Shown: in pieces, positions 12,372 to 25,275 of the stretch
How the letters are laid out: every line of letters starts with the position of its first letter
How positions within the stretch are numbered: the stretch's first letter is position 1
Assembly: GCA_038496675.1 (NCBI GenBank)
Contig: CM076671.1
Span: forward strand, 3,924,192 to 3,988,191
Reading direction: 5' to 3'
DNA: 64,000 bases
Source of the DNA: Rachycentron canadum
Taxonomy: Eukaryota; Chordata; Actinopteri; Carangiformes; Rachycentridae
The notes under the pieces: generated by a model
The model's database searches: none
Seen by the model: only the letters and a program-made list of their open reading frames with translations
Told to the model about the DNA's origin: nothing
Made by a program: the position numbers and the translations under genes

Positions 12372-15300
12372 ATTCATAGCTCAGCAATAGGGGGTCACTG
12401 TGCAGAAATGGCACCAATCAGGAATTAAACAGGCCACTGGCAATGAGCAGAGAAGGAAAAGGTTGGAATAGAGTTCAAGTCAAATAGTCAATTTTTTAAT
12501 AGGGGGCTGGCATGTGTAGACTGTCTACACTGTGGTTGGCAAGTCCAGTGAATGGGTGACTAGGACCAATAATAAATAGATTGTTAAGAAGCTTCTACGC
12601 AAAACTGTTTTGTTTTAATTTTTTCTGTGTGCTTTAGAGAGGTTGAAGCTGTGTGCTTGGGGCGTGGGAGGTTACTGACTTACATAAGGGAGCACTTAGC
12701 AGCTAGTGGCTGGGGTACAACCAAAACCAAACAGTCACTTGCAAGAGGTTAAGAGGAACAAGTGGGCTGGAGGCTGGCGGTAGGGAAGTTTGATAGGTCT
12801 GGAGTAAAGGCTGCAGTTGTATTGCATGAGTGCTCAGTCATGTTATTCAAGTCATATTCGATTCACTAATCTTCACACGCAGGGAATCCCATACTACATT
12901 GTAAGAAACAGAAAACAATGGGAAAAGAACAAGTGTACTGGGTATCTATCTGAGAAGGAGAAGAGCTATAGCTTGCATTGTCAGATGAGTGGGGTTTTGT
13001 ATTGTGTGGAAATGTAGATGACACAATGTCGTATCCAGATCTTTCAGTGCAGCTGAATGGAGCTTAATATCTTTTTTTCCTCTGGGGATCTAAAGTATCC
13101 TCTTAAAAAGTCAGAGTTTGGTGTCAGTTTGAATCAAGGATGAAAGGCTTCTTTCTAGACCTAGCATTTTGCACTGATGTTCAACAATCACACCGTGGCA
13201 CAGAGACTGCCCTCAGCATCCTTAACAGGTCTGAATGGGTCAGCATACATACAGGAATTAACTAACACTGAAGTAATTAATACAATTACTTTTTGCCTTT
13301 TAACTATAATTGTATTATTTTGAATTGTCCTATTTGGCAAAAGCCACAGAAGTCCTCAGGACCCTGACCCCACACAGGCTCACAGAGTTAGTTGGTCCTC
13401 AAAAGGCCAACACATGGACAGTCAAACCTAGTTTGTAACAGATCCAAGGATCCAATGAAATAAATGTTTCACATTTCCCCTGTAATGATTATGATGCATT
13501 ATTTGATCACTCAGATCTCACTGGAAACCACGTGGACCCATAAAGTTCTCAATTTTTCAGTTGGCAATATCTGACTGTTGCTATTCTCAGGGTTAAAGCC
13601 TCATCTGTGATGTCACTTGATCACAATCGCATGCCTGCCAGGTCAGTGTGTCACTTTGAACTTGCAATGATGATGCAAGAGGATGTCAGCCCAGCTTCAT
13701 GTGTTGGACCTTAGCCAGAGGGCTGTGTTGAAGGTCAGATGTGTGTGTTTGTGATAAGAAGGGTTGAACTAGAGAGGGGGAACAACACTGAGGGACCAGT
13801 GTGAAGATGCTATCTGTTGCAACTATCCCTGCATAGATCACAACGAATCAGTCCACTGTATTTGTCATATTTCACAAGGATGATGTTAAGATTATTATTA
13901 TTTAAGTAGGAGGGTCACTGTGGCGCATATGCTTAAATTCAGCTGCACAAGTAGTTGCTTCTTATCTGAAAATTGACCCATCTTAGTTACACGGTACCAG
14001 TCACATACGATACTTAGGGATCAGCATGTTTTGGCTGTTTTTCGCTGGATGGTATGATTCCTCCTCTGAGATGTGAGCCTCCTCACTGTTTGCCTGGCCA
14101 AGGATTTCTTTTTTGCTTATGTAACATCCATTTGAGAGCTTTTCATTATTAAAGACGATCATATCCTTGTTTATGGAAGTGCTTAAGCTCACTGGTTTAA
14201 TCATATTTTTCTTCCAGAGGTATGTTGGAGGCAGCTTTGATGAATAATGCAGGGGGCTTATACTATACTCAATGCACTTTCCAAAGGATGTTTGAGAGCT
14301 GTGCTGAGTGCCAAAAACATTAGCTAAAATCATTTCAGGCAACACCAATCATACGTCGCAATAATTGAAGTCAAATGCCAATATTTGATCGACCCAGTTT
14401 GTTTGACTGGAATGTTTGGAGGGAAACATATTGTTTCAAGTCCAGTTTGGTTGTATTTACAAACAGTAGACTGTAGAGAAACAGAGATTGTTACAGACTG
14501 TGTTATGTTAGAGATACAGACTATTAAAGCAAAAATTTTTACTGGTTACTTGTAGCTGTTGCATCACCATCACAGTTAAGTGTGCCCTGAGGCACAGTAT
14601 GGATTTTATACAGCAGTCACTAACATATAAGGGTCAGATAGATTGCTGCAATCAAAGTCTAAACTCTGCTGAGAGGAGTATTGGACCACCAGAGCTTCTA
14701 GTTGTTAACGGTGGAATATCACTTCCATTTTGCCTCTTGAATTGTGCACTATCCCCTAAATATCCAAAAATAATTGGTTTTGTTGATGCTGAGAACTTTC
14801 AGCTTCGGTCGTCTCTCTTTGGGCAACATGTTTCATTAATGATGACAAGCCAATTACACATCATGTTATGAATCTGTTGCAGGGTCACCAGGGCTGGACA
14901 GTCAGATTCCTTTGGGGGACAATATCTCCCCAGCCCTAATTTTTCCTGAATGAAATAGTATTTTTTGTAATTTATCTTTTTTCTTTTCCTGATTGGACTT
15001 AAACGTAGCTCGTCATCACAATATTTTTTGGCGGATCCACTCACACAAATGATGCTCAAAAGAAAATACATTTCAAAGGAGCAGCTGAGGAGAGGTTCTA
15101 GTCATTTCAATACTGTCCAGAGTTTCTGGTGGCCAATAGAGGAGCTTCATCTGAAGGCACCTCCCATATTGGCCTCAGCGTTCAGCTGTTGTGATTGCAA
15201 TTCAATTCCACCATTTTTCATAGCTGGTAACAAACTCGGCAGATTCGAGGCACGCTCTGACTGTGCAGTTGTTGGAGACAAGGTGCAAGGAAAATCTTCA

Positions 15301-16414
15301 CACTGTATTACTTTTCTGTTTTTCAGTGGTCCAGAGTTTACATTCCTGTCACCAGTTTATGTATTTTTGTGCACTGGCCTTGAATGAGAATGATTTCCAA
15401 ATTCTCTCACGACCATAATCACTAGTTTGGTGAAACTCATCACACACACTGTTAAGAAAGGCTCAAATTTTGTATGTCATGCAGCTTATGTGTTCCTGTA
15501 CTCCTTCAAAAAAGCGTTTATTGCAGTGACGCTGAAGAATTTCTTCTATCCAATCTGCTGTTAAAGCTCAAAACTGTGAATCAACCTGAATCAGTAGCAA
15601 CAGCTTGTGCCAAATAGTCAAGGTAAATTCTGTGACTGACTAAAATATTCTTTTGTGATTTCTTTTTGCACAATTAACCATCATCATCCATCATGACCTT
15701 GACTGGGGCAAGAATGAATGAGGTGAAAGTCGTTGACCAGTTAAGCATTTAGATGTTTAGAATATTGTCTATAATGTTACAAATCGGCTGTAACACAGTC
15801 CGGTAATTTAAAATCATGCTTAGTTAAGCTTGTATCTGTAATCTAACTTTGACTTTACTATTACACGAACAACTTTACTGAGGCACTGTCCCTTTAAACA
15901 ATCTATATTAGAAAGTTATAGGGATGCTCAGTATATCGTCTGTGAAATGTGAACTTCCTGCAGCACAGAGTAAACAACGAAGTAGTTCTCACTGCAGATG
16001 AGATATGCCAGATGAGTGATCTGCCAAGCTAAACAAAGATATTATGATTTGTCCTTGGGAAGCGTGCTGCAACACTAAAAGAAGTCATTTTTGAGTTGGA
16101 GGAAGCAACTTGTAAAATCTTAATTAAAAGATTGTATCAGACATGGCTTTGCTTATGGAAAATAGGGAAATAATGGACTTAAAAGACAAGTTTTTACAGA
16201 CAGAGCAGAGAAATAATTCACTGTGCTGGGGTCGCTGCAATAAGAGAGAACTTATTTGCCTCAGGGAGAGAATTGGCATTTTTAATATCCACGGCAATGA
16301 AATCTCAATATAGCCACTGTGAGGTTGTAGAGTGTCATTTGGCATAAGATCCTTCATCTTCTATATTTTCCTCTGCTGTTTGTCTCTTTTTAGTCCTCAT
16401 TATGGCAAAAACAA

Positions 16415-16450
16415 AGTGTAATTAACGCAATCATGATTAATTACAGCACA
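16415..16450. promoter_or_regulatory. Paired TAATTA motifs (possible conserved non-coding element)
   Basis: GTAATTAAC (core 16419-16424) and GATTAATTAC (core 16437-16443) flank a CAATCATG motif. The arrangement resembles homeodomain enhancer elements but may be AT-richness alone. Confidence 0.22.
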
Positions 16451-16859
16451 CAGCCTTGGTTTACACATCTGCCTAATTGCAACTTTCTTTCACTTTATTT
16501 CAAATGTTCAAGTAAGCAGAACTTGTCACATTAGCGGTGTTTCTTCTCTCTCCTCTCCTCTCCTTCCCCGGTGTGTCCCTTCCCAGGCAGCCACTGAAAG
16601 TCCATACTTTGTTTCGTTTACTTGTTCTCGAACATTTGTAAATCAACTTCCAGCTAAGCAGCTCTTTGCCCAAACACTCCCACACATGTTACTGCCAACT
16701 GCAGCCGAGTCCTCATATAGAACTGAAGACGGCCATTTTGGAGGATAACATGGGCAAAGCAGTGCAGCACTGCTAAAGGCAATCTGCCAAGCTAATTCGC
16801 ACAGCGATATATACATAGTAATACCTCTATTGATTGCCCTGAATATATTTGTTGGGGGG

Positions 16860-17250
16860 NNNNNNNNNNNNNNNNNNNNNNNNNNNNNNNNNNNNNNNNN
16901 NNNNNNNNNNNNNNNNNNNNNNNNNNNNNNNNNNNNNNNNNNNNNNNNNNNNNNNNNNNNNNNNNNNNNNNNNNNNNNNNNNNNNNNNNNNNNNNNNNNN
17001 NNNNNNNNNNNNNNNNNNNNNNNNNNNNNNNNNNNNNNNNNNNNNNNNNNNNNNNNNNNNNNNNNNNNNNNNNNNNNNNNNNNNNNNNNNNNNNNNNNNN
17101 NNNNNNNNNNNNNNNNNNNNNNNNNNNNNNNNNNNNNNNNNNNNNNNNNNNNNNNNNNNNNNNNNNNNNNNNNNNNNNNNNNNNNNNNNNNNNNNNNNNN
17201 NNNNNNNNNNNNNNNNNNNNNNNNNNNNNNNNNNNNNNNNNNNNNNNNNN
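16860..17250. other. Assembly gap (391 N)
   Basis: All bases are N. The gap is preceded by a run of six G and followed by twelve G. This suggests sequencing or assembly failed in a G-rich or quadruplex-forming repeat. Any frame that spans it is an artefact. Confidence 0.99.
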
Positions 17251-18638
17251 GGGGGGGGGGGGACTGAAAAGCAGGCTGGGGGAAAATGGAAGTTTATGAC
17301 AGCAAGGGCTCAAGATTAATTCACTTTTTAATTACAGGGAAGTACATAGGTATTGCCTGTCGAGTAGTTAGATTTAAAGCTAAGACAAACAGCAAGTGAT
17401 GCTTGCTGAGAACGCAGTATATGGAAGAAGGGTTATGAATCAATAGTGCATTTTTCCTCAACTCTGCCTCATAGAAGTCGTCGGCATGTATATTGGGTTT
17501 TTGGGCATATTCGTGCTCATTGGAGATTTGAGCGAGATCTGCTCTCTGCCTGTTGTATAACTCCAATATTTCTTTCTTTGCCTTGAATAAATCTGCCCGA
17601 TAAACTGTCAATTTGACTATTCTGTACACCAACCCCATCGTGAATTTTCTGTTACATCATTTTCATTCTGTCAATTTTGAATTCAGTTGGATGGCTGTTG
17701 TTTTCATGCTGCAGGAATACAATTTCCCTGCAGAGGAAAAAAGCTTTCCAAAATGATAATATGTTTAGTAGGCAGCGCAAAGGCAGAACTCTGCATGTTA
17801 ACATAGTTTAGTGCTCCTGAGCCTGGGACAACCATCTATTTTCACACCTGAACACTCTAACGGTGACACATTAGAGTTTTTAAAGCCAGCGATGATGGGG
17901 AATTTATAGAAAATATGGGTTAAATCATTTCTTAGAGATACTAAACAATGGCAACCTATTAATGATCATGTTTGTCGCTTTGTTACTTAAAAATGGACCT
18001 TTCATAGTGTCTTGTGTAATTCAGTCAGCTGCACTTACCTTGGCTTCCATCAAAAGCAAACAATTTCATGTGAAAATGTTGGATTTCATCTGAAGAATCT
18101 TAATCATCCAGAATGGTGACATGCTTCATGTAGTTCTACGTCACAGATGTTCCCTTTCGTCGCCCATGAAGGCCAGCGGGCATTTACATCTCCATCACAA
18201 GTAACATTTGTCTGGTGCTGTAAAGGATAACACTCAACCAGGTGTCATGAAAGTGTATGTGATTTTTGACTTTGCGGGAATCTATGACAAGCTTTTCTTT
18301 TTTTTCTTTTTTTTAAGTTTGTGATGCTTAATAGGGGAAGGACGTGCATCTGTTGCTATGCAACGGTTCAAAGTCGTGTGCAACCACATGCACACAAAAA
18401 AAAGAGCTTGCTATGGTATCAAAGTAGTGTTTGAAATTTTTGTGCCTGTGAAATCACATTCAAAATGATTTAACTAACAAAAATTAGGATGTAGTTACAA
18501 AGATTAAAATAATAATTCTTAAAAAATGTATTAATCACTGAAAACATTTACTATATGAATGAATATAAATATATAATATTTTCACAGAAGTTTATTTTGA
18601 GTAATATTACACAAATATAACAAATTTTCTGGATATAA

Positions 18639-18656
18639 TTTTTTTTTTTTTTTTTT
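18639..18656 (+). repeat. Poly-T run (about 18)
   Basis: T run in a very AT-rich 200-bp stretch (about 18470-18680). Confidence 0.93.
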
Positions 18657-18990
18657 ATAAATTACAAAATCTTATCATATACATTTCCCATTGATATTCC
18701 TTTCATTGCCAGCTATCATTCTGTTGAAAATAGTGCTCTTAGTCAGTTGCTGCTTTGTGCAGCATCCCTAAACATCCACAACCTGTTTTCACAATTCGAA
18801 CAAAGTCAACTCACCATACATTGAAAAGTTTGCTTGAGATACAAGCCCAGTGGGTTAGCCTAGATGGCATTCAGCAATCAGCAAAGAAGCTGTCAGCAAG
18901 ATGCGTGTACACGTTAACCCTGCCTGCCCTCCTCCTTCAGCCTCCATCACTAAATATCTTCACGCCCAAGCAATGACCCAAACTGGCCCC

Positions 18991-19014
18991 AACACACACA
19001 CACACACACACACA
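18991..19014 (+). repeat. (CA)n microsatellite
   Basis: Twelve AC units in a C-rich setting. Confidence 0.95.
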
Positions 19015-21114
19015 GCAAACAGCAGCAAGTTTCCTGCCGTCTCCTGTCATCTCACTCTCCCACTCTATCTGCTGCAAAACATTTTCATAAACCACCCCAA
19101 GCTTTCTTGCAAGTCCACTTTTTTCCACCAGCACCTTCTTCCTCTCTGACTCAACCTCAACTCCTCCCCTTTTGGATATTTTTGGTCAAACAGCTTGAAA
19201 CATATTGCCCTCCGTCCTCCCACGTTTGTTATTGTCAAGTGAACAATACATTTCAAAGGAGATTGGTTGCCGCTGCAGGAAATGGTGAGTAATGAGTACA
19301 GGCCTCTCTAATTAACAAGCAACTCTTTCAAAGCCGTACATGTTTAGCCGCACACGATCCACGATGTGTTGACAGTTTTTGTGCAGGACTGCAAGTGTTT
19401 ACAGTGGCTCAAGGTCCAGAAAGTATGCATCAGATTCAAAAAGATTTGTCATTAGAGCAAAAATCTCAGTGTGCCACATATGACCATTGTGAGTAATTAT
19501 GTAGAGTGTCGTTCACTGGAGAGTGAAATCACTCGAGCAGCTTCCAGTGTTGGCAGTGATGTGATTTATGCCATTTCCCCTGAATGTATTGTCCCATCCT
19601 GTGAGCCCTCTCATATTCAATTGCTTTGATGGATCTTCTAAAACACCAGCTTTTTCAATAAGGAAATACTGTATACCCTTATTATGTTCTGTTCCTGCAG
19701 GGCTCCTATATTGGTGTTTTTCAACAAGTATCCTTAGAGAGTGTTGCAGTGTCATTTCTTTAGGGTTCATTTTCTTCCAATAGTATATTTTGCCGTGCTT
19801 TCAAAGATCACCATTTCAGCACGGAAACCCTCCCAATGCATCCAGCTCATTTTTAACAAGCAGCTTCCTCTTTCAGATAAAAGATTTATCTTTTGCACCT
19901 CAAATATCCATCATAACCAGTGGCGACATCTCAACAAAAAACACAGAGGTTTAGTTACATTTCGTCTTTAGAATTGGCAAGACAGGATTTGATCTATGAT
20001 AGTTGGTGCCAGACAGCCATGCACCATTTCATGCTAGTTTCAGTTACTACAGTGTGTAGAAGTGGTTCAGCAGCCGCTACATAGGTAAAATTAATGAATA
20101 AGGTCAGAAGTGCTTTATTAAGTCTTCACGTCTGCCATTGTTGCATAACAGCTGAAGACAAATAATGTCCCACATGTAATGCTTTTCTCAACAGAAACCT
20201 AAAATTGTTAAATAATCGAGAAATCTAAATGAAATCTCTACAATGTTTTTTGTAGTTCCCTGTTTCCCTCTTATAGTGGTTTAACTCCATCAGCTGCATC
20301 AGAGAGATCAACAGAGACTGCAGCCAGCCCAACTCTTCACCCGCTTTCCTCAGGCAAATGTTTCAGGGCAACAGCCTTAAGGCCGTCTCACTTAAATTAA
20401 CAGTTATTTCACCAAAAATATAGAAAATAACTCCCACACAGCAGACAACAGCGTCATTGTTCTCACAAACACTGAGCTGTTCTGTACATCTGACTGGTCT
20501 GCATGTTTTGTGCATTAAATGCTATTCATGAAGTCTATCTGCTGCATGGAAGTTTTACCAGCATTTTACCAGCCCAATGTCACATTAAGATTTTACAATG
20601 GCATTTTTCCAGACTATTGACCTGTTTATTTAACCATGAAAAGGAAAGTGCAGAATAAAATCCTGTAAGAACAACCTCTCTAAAGTACAATACATTTTCA
20701 AAAACAGCAGAGTAAATGCAGAATGTGGTAATGAGCAATTACTGCTTGTTTTATATAATTTGAGCAGTTCACTCAAATAGTCTTCCCTGATAATGTTTTC
20801 ATTGTCATTTGATAATCATGGTGGCTTACGTTATTTACCAGCAGAAACTATATTTGGCCAAGTGTCTGAATTACTGCAGTTTTTACTTTGAATCTTGATC
20901 CAGTCATTCCCTCTGCGCTGAGGAACCCTGTTCCTTTTTCAAAACTTCCACAGTCCTTGTCAGCTGCTTGACAAACTTTCTTAACTCCGTCGTTCCAGGT
21001 GGAGGGCGTTCTTGCCCACAACATTCAAGAGAGACCTCTGGTGTTGTGTTGTCTTTTAGATTATCGTTAATGACTCGAAATTCTATTTGAAAAGAAGAGA
21101 CACGTTAAAAGATC

Positions 21115-21138
21115 TTTTTTTTTTTTTTTTTTTTTTTT
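21115..21138 (+). repeat. Poly-T run (about 24)
   Basis: Uninterrupted T run after AAAAGATC. No associated retroposon body recognised. Confidence 0.95.
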
Positions 21139-23416
21139 ATTTAGGTGTTTTTTGATGGCGTTGATGTTTGTTAGACTCTTCTAATAATTTGGACCAATTT
21201 GGGTTTTGGTGCATTGCTTTCTTCTTAGTACCAATCGGCAAATGTTCCCATGATAACAAAACAAAACAAAACGAATCTGAATGTATTAGAACTGCAAAGT
21301 ATCAGCATGTTAGTGGTGTCAGTTAGTAGTGAGTAGCAGTAGTATTGGCACATTTAGCATGCAGAACTTATGTTCTGTTTTAAAAGGTCATCCCAGTGAC
21401 TTTTAATAGTTGAAGCAGTGTCTGTAAGCTGTACATCAAGCTGGCAAACTGCCAAGCAGAAAAATGGGAATTATGAGGTTGAACAAAAGTTGTTTCAGTG
21501 TGGCCTTATCAAGACTGGATTACCAACTGAGAAACTACCCTTGGGCCTCGGGCCTTCAGGGGCCAAACAACCGCAGAGCTATTCTGAGTCAATGGGAAAA
21601 ACATGTCCTACGCTGCTAACAAATTAATCCAGATGTGGCCTTTATTGATCGAATATGAGTTTTGATGATGATAAGAAAAAAATATGTAAAAAATATTTAA
21701 TGCAAGTAAACCTTCAGGTCACTTTTTGTGACATATTTTCAAGTAAGAAAATCTCCATCAGATTTTCACATCAGACCATTTGTCATTAATGATCTGAAGA
21801 AACTGAGCCCAAGACATTACATTGGTTGAATTTGTTACTTGCAAGATGGTTGGACCATCCGTGTTTCAAAAAAAAATAAATGTGTGTGACTAACAAGGTT
21901 TGCCTCTCAAGTCATTCTAAAACTGCTTTCATGTATTTTCTCCCCTGGAACTCACGCTGCATCTTTCCTTTAACGATCCCACGCTCACAAACACATGCCA
22001 TTACACACACAGACACACACACAGTACTCCTCTTAATCTATGTCTGTTGAAGTGGTCTTTAATGAGGTGTGAACAGAGGACCACAACCCTCTCCCTCCTT
22101 TTTCATCTTCCCTCTCTCTCACCCCTGAGAGCGAGCGAAACAGACAGACAGAATGACAAAGACATACAACAAGCTGCAAACAGATAGGGGTGGAGGGAGA
22201 GAAGGCAATGGTAGAGTTAATGGGAGAGAACAAGGTCTTTTTTCTATTTCATTACTCTACCCCCCCATCCATCATCATGTGATCATGGTGAGAGTAGATC
22301 ACAGGGCCTGTGAGGAACACTTTAAAGATATTCTCATCGTGGCTGATACCAACATCAGGTTTTTCAATGTTTATGTATGCAGGAATGTGTGTGCGTAAGT
22401 GTGTGTAATGTGCTTACACTGTTTGTGTGTAGGGAAGTGGGTCAGGCTCGACGTGTTTCTAGCCCCTCAGCGAAAAGCCTGCCCACTCCCACTCATAATA
22501 ACCCACCACAGAATTATGGTTTTGTAGTTGAAGACCAGCCAGATTCACTAATGCATCTCAAATTTGTGTGTCTGTGTGTGAATGTGTGCGTTTGCATGCC
22601 TTCCAGCATGGTGGGAACCCACTGACGAAAAGGATATCAGCAGTGTGCCCTTGATTTGGATGAAGGGCAGTATCTTCACTAGAATTAAACAGCGCTCTTC
22701 TGCTATGTTACCTTAAGCTTTAAATTTGCCAAAAATCAACCTCATGTTCTCTGATTCTTATTAAAAACACACTACAACTTTGATTTGATTTTGGGATTTC
22801 ACCTTCCTCTGGCTCAGCGCAACCTGCGAGTCAAAATGATAATTCACATCTGAATGAGAGAGTCTCTGTATTCTCAATACCTGTCTACACATGACTTTTT
22901 TTAATGCAAAAACATCCATCTTCTCTGCTTAAATTGCAAAGTGAGGTTACCAGAGTCAACAGCATGTCATGTCCCTTTAATCGAGATGCAATAGAGTCAT
23001 CCTGTTTGCTCAGATGTAATTCTGGAAATGGGATCTATCATAGGCAATGGACATCGGAGACTAAGCCCTCAGCTCAAACAGTAGATAACTCAGCAGCGGT
23101 GCTTGTTCCCTCTAATACAATCTACCATTTACACTGGTCCACACTGATACCAATGGGGTTGTGTTATTCATATTTTACTAGAATTATATTATGCTGGTGT
23201 TATATGAGGAAAAACTACATAGTAATACTCCAGCAGACATGTTACTATATGAAAACTAACATTACTCACATGCCAAAAATGTATATTGGAGCAGGTTTTG
23301 GTAATCTTTGTGATCTTTCCACCTGCCTACATTGGTCCTGAGTGGTCCTTTTATAATTTAGACCACATTGAAAAATTCTTCCTAAATTTCAGCAAACATG
23401 AGGCTCTTGAAGTGCA

Positions 23417-23444
23417 CATATGGGCACGGATTGGTGCCCATATG
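23417..23444. repeat. Inverted repeat, 11-bp arms, 6-nt loop
   Basis: CATATGGGCAC, loop GGATTG, then GTGCCCATATG. The arms are perfectly complementary, so the RNA or single strand could form a stable hairpin. Confidence 0.93.
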
Positions 23445-23561
23445 ATGTCGTTAACCATGCTAACCATAACCATCATAACCATCATGTCTGGAAAACATGC
23501 AAATGACAGAGAAATATCAGACCATTGTAGGATCGTAAAATGAGTAGATCCATATCCAGAA

Positions 23562-23633
23562 ATTTAGAAATATTTTATGTCTCTGACCTCAGCATAGGAC
23601 CATGGTTACATAATAACAATAGGGCTGATTTGT
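23562..23633 (+). repeat. Dispersed direct repeat, copy 1
   Basis: Shares about 72 bp with 24984-25055. Common blocks include TAGAAATATTT, GTCTCTGACCTCAGCA, GACCATGGTTACATAA and ATAGGGCTGATTT, with a few substitutions and small length changes. Confidence 0.85.
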
Positions 23634-24632
23634 CTACCTTGATGTAGAATATTTTATCTCATCGACTGTACTGGGCTTAAGCCTAAATCTAAATGTTCTG
23701 TTGTCTTACATATCAAATAGCAGAGACCATTAGATTTTTCTTAAACATCGATATGTTATGTGCAGCCGTGTTGTATTAATAGCACATGACTAATTTTCTA
23801 TGTATTCTGAGCATAGTTAGTTCTACTACAGCAGCAGCTGTGAAGCTTTCAGATTATTTCCATCCTGTGCCACATTTTACATGTTCCCGTTTATAACACC
23901 CTGGGAATGGAACGCGTAAGTCACCACTTTCCTACCTCAAGGTGCTACTTAAGGCAGTTACTAGCGATAATTCGTCTTAGACAGTTAAAAAGAAGAAATT
24001 ATTAAAATAATAATTTAACATAATAATATACAGTAGTAGTGCAGTTATTAACATCTTGAAATTGGAATGGATCTTATAGATTTGGGTAATTATCACTATT
24101 ATTCTATTTTATATATTTCAGTATCAAAGGAGAGAAATTTAATTGATCTATTTTTCTAAGTTTCTCATTAATTTAACTATAAAATATAAAATTTCAATTT
24201 TACCTGATCTGTATAAGCAACAAGCTTTGGCTTCAGGTCTGATATTTGTATCCAGAGCTGTTTTTTTCTTTTCGTTTCTGTTTTTTTTTTTTTCTTTTCA
24301 TGTTACTATAAATAGATGCAGCTATATTCATTCCTGTGCACCGTTTTCTCCATACCATACCATAGATTCAATATCTTCTGTAAGACAAACCATCTTTTTT
24401 TCTTTTTACATCATAAAAAACCAAACAATCTATGCATATTTCATTGAGAAAAAGGTAATTAACGTAATGAGATTTCTTTACACAGCACTGAAACATGCCA
24501 GGCACAAGGAAAGGCAGAAATCACTGTGGTTCTTTTTTGAATTTGTAATAAATGAGCTCACATAAGCATTTATTTCCTGTTATCAGCCCACTGCTCTCAT
24601 CAAATTGTATGATCCCTTATTTGTGGCCATGT

Positions 24633-24652
24633 TATGGTTTTATAAAACCATA
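24633..24652. repeat. 20-bp perfect palindrome
   Basis: TATGGTTTTATAAAACCATA reads the same on both strands. The flanking bases do not extend it. Confidence 0.95.
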
Positions 24653-24983
24653 CTGACTAGAACAATGGAGGGTTTGTTTTTTTTTCATTAACACGAACGA
24701 GTGGACCCCAGAGTTATCACCAACAGAGGGAAACTAAAAAATGCAGAATATCTGCACCTTATGTACTCCCTGCTTTTTTTTTCCCTAAAGTAGGATTCAA
24801 TGTTTTGAGTTGATTTGCTCATTACGTGAACAGTCTAACATTTATTGCAGTGTTTCTCTGAGGTGATGCTTTTAGAGAGGTTTGTTTTTGTGTTACATGT
24901 GTCACATTCTTCCAATGACAACACAGACTGTCGTTAGTCTCTTTTAATCGTGACTAAGACAAATACAGTGGGTGATGACTCTA

Positions 24984-25055
24984 GTTTTAGAAATATTTGA
25001 CGTCTCTGACCTCAGCACATGACCATGGTTACATAACAATTATAGGGCTGATTTT
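24984..25055 (+). repeat. Dispersed direct repeat, copy 2
   Basis: Second copy, same orientation, about 1.4 kb downstream of copy 1. It is either a local duplication or two insertions of one short unrecognised repeat. The family was not identified. Confidence 0.85.
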
Positions 25056-25235
25056 TGTTTCTGTGTCACAAATTGAGATTTTAAAGAGGAGAAGAGAATA
25101 AGAAATAAACGAAATAAAGAAATGTAAGAACAGGACATTCAGGAAAACAACTTTTATCTAAAACGGTCAATAACAACATGCTAACACTCTCGGTGAGTGA
25201 CACTCAAGTACTTGTAAAATCTTCCTTCATTTTCC

Positions 25236-25239
<4 letters not shown>

Positions 25240-25272
<33 letters not shown>
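25240..25272 (+). repeat. Poly-T run (about 33)
   Basis: Uninterrupted T run. It could be the reverse of a retroposon poly-A tail, but no SINE or LINE body was recognised downstream. Confidence 0.97.

Positions 25273-25275
<3 letters not shown>

Larger units (their letters stand above)
9858..16859 (+). other. Upstream intron, segment 2: non-coding
   Basis: No gene recognised. It contains an A-rich stretch at 10361-10402, an 18-bp perfect palindrome at 11133-11150, a GA/G-rich tract at 12301-12371, and a TAATTA-rich block at 16415-16450 just before the assembly gap. Open frames of 115 codons (14001-14348, minus) and 119 codons (15028-15387, plus) have no recognisable motif. Confidence 0.5.

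Noticed and set aside
15028..15387. 119-codon open frame on + strand
   Set aside because: No domain recognised, no splice or promoter signals; treated as chance.
16792..17319. Open frames of 145-173 codons spanning 16792-17319
   Set aside because: They run through the N gap and consist mainly of unknown residues, so the lack of stops is meaningless.
19277..19290. GCTGCAG-GAAATG-GTGAGT as a microexon
   Set aside because: It would be a 6-bp exon with a poor pyrimidine tract; coincidence is more likely.
25240..25272. Poly-T as the tail of a minus-strand retroposon
   Set aside because: No SINE or LINE body could be recognised downstream and no target-site duplication was seen.
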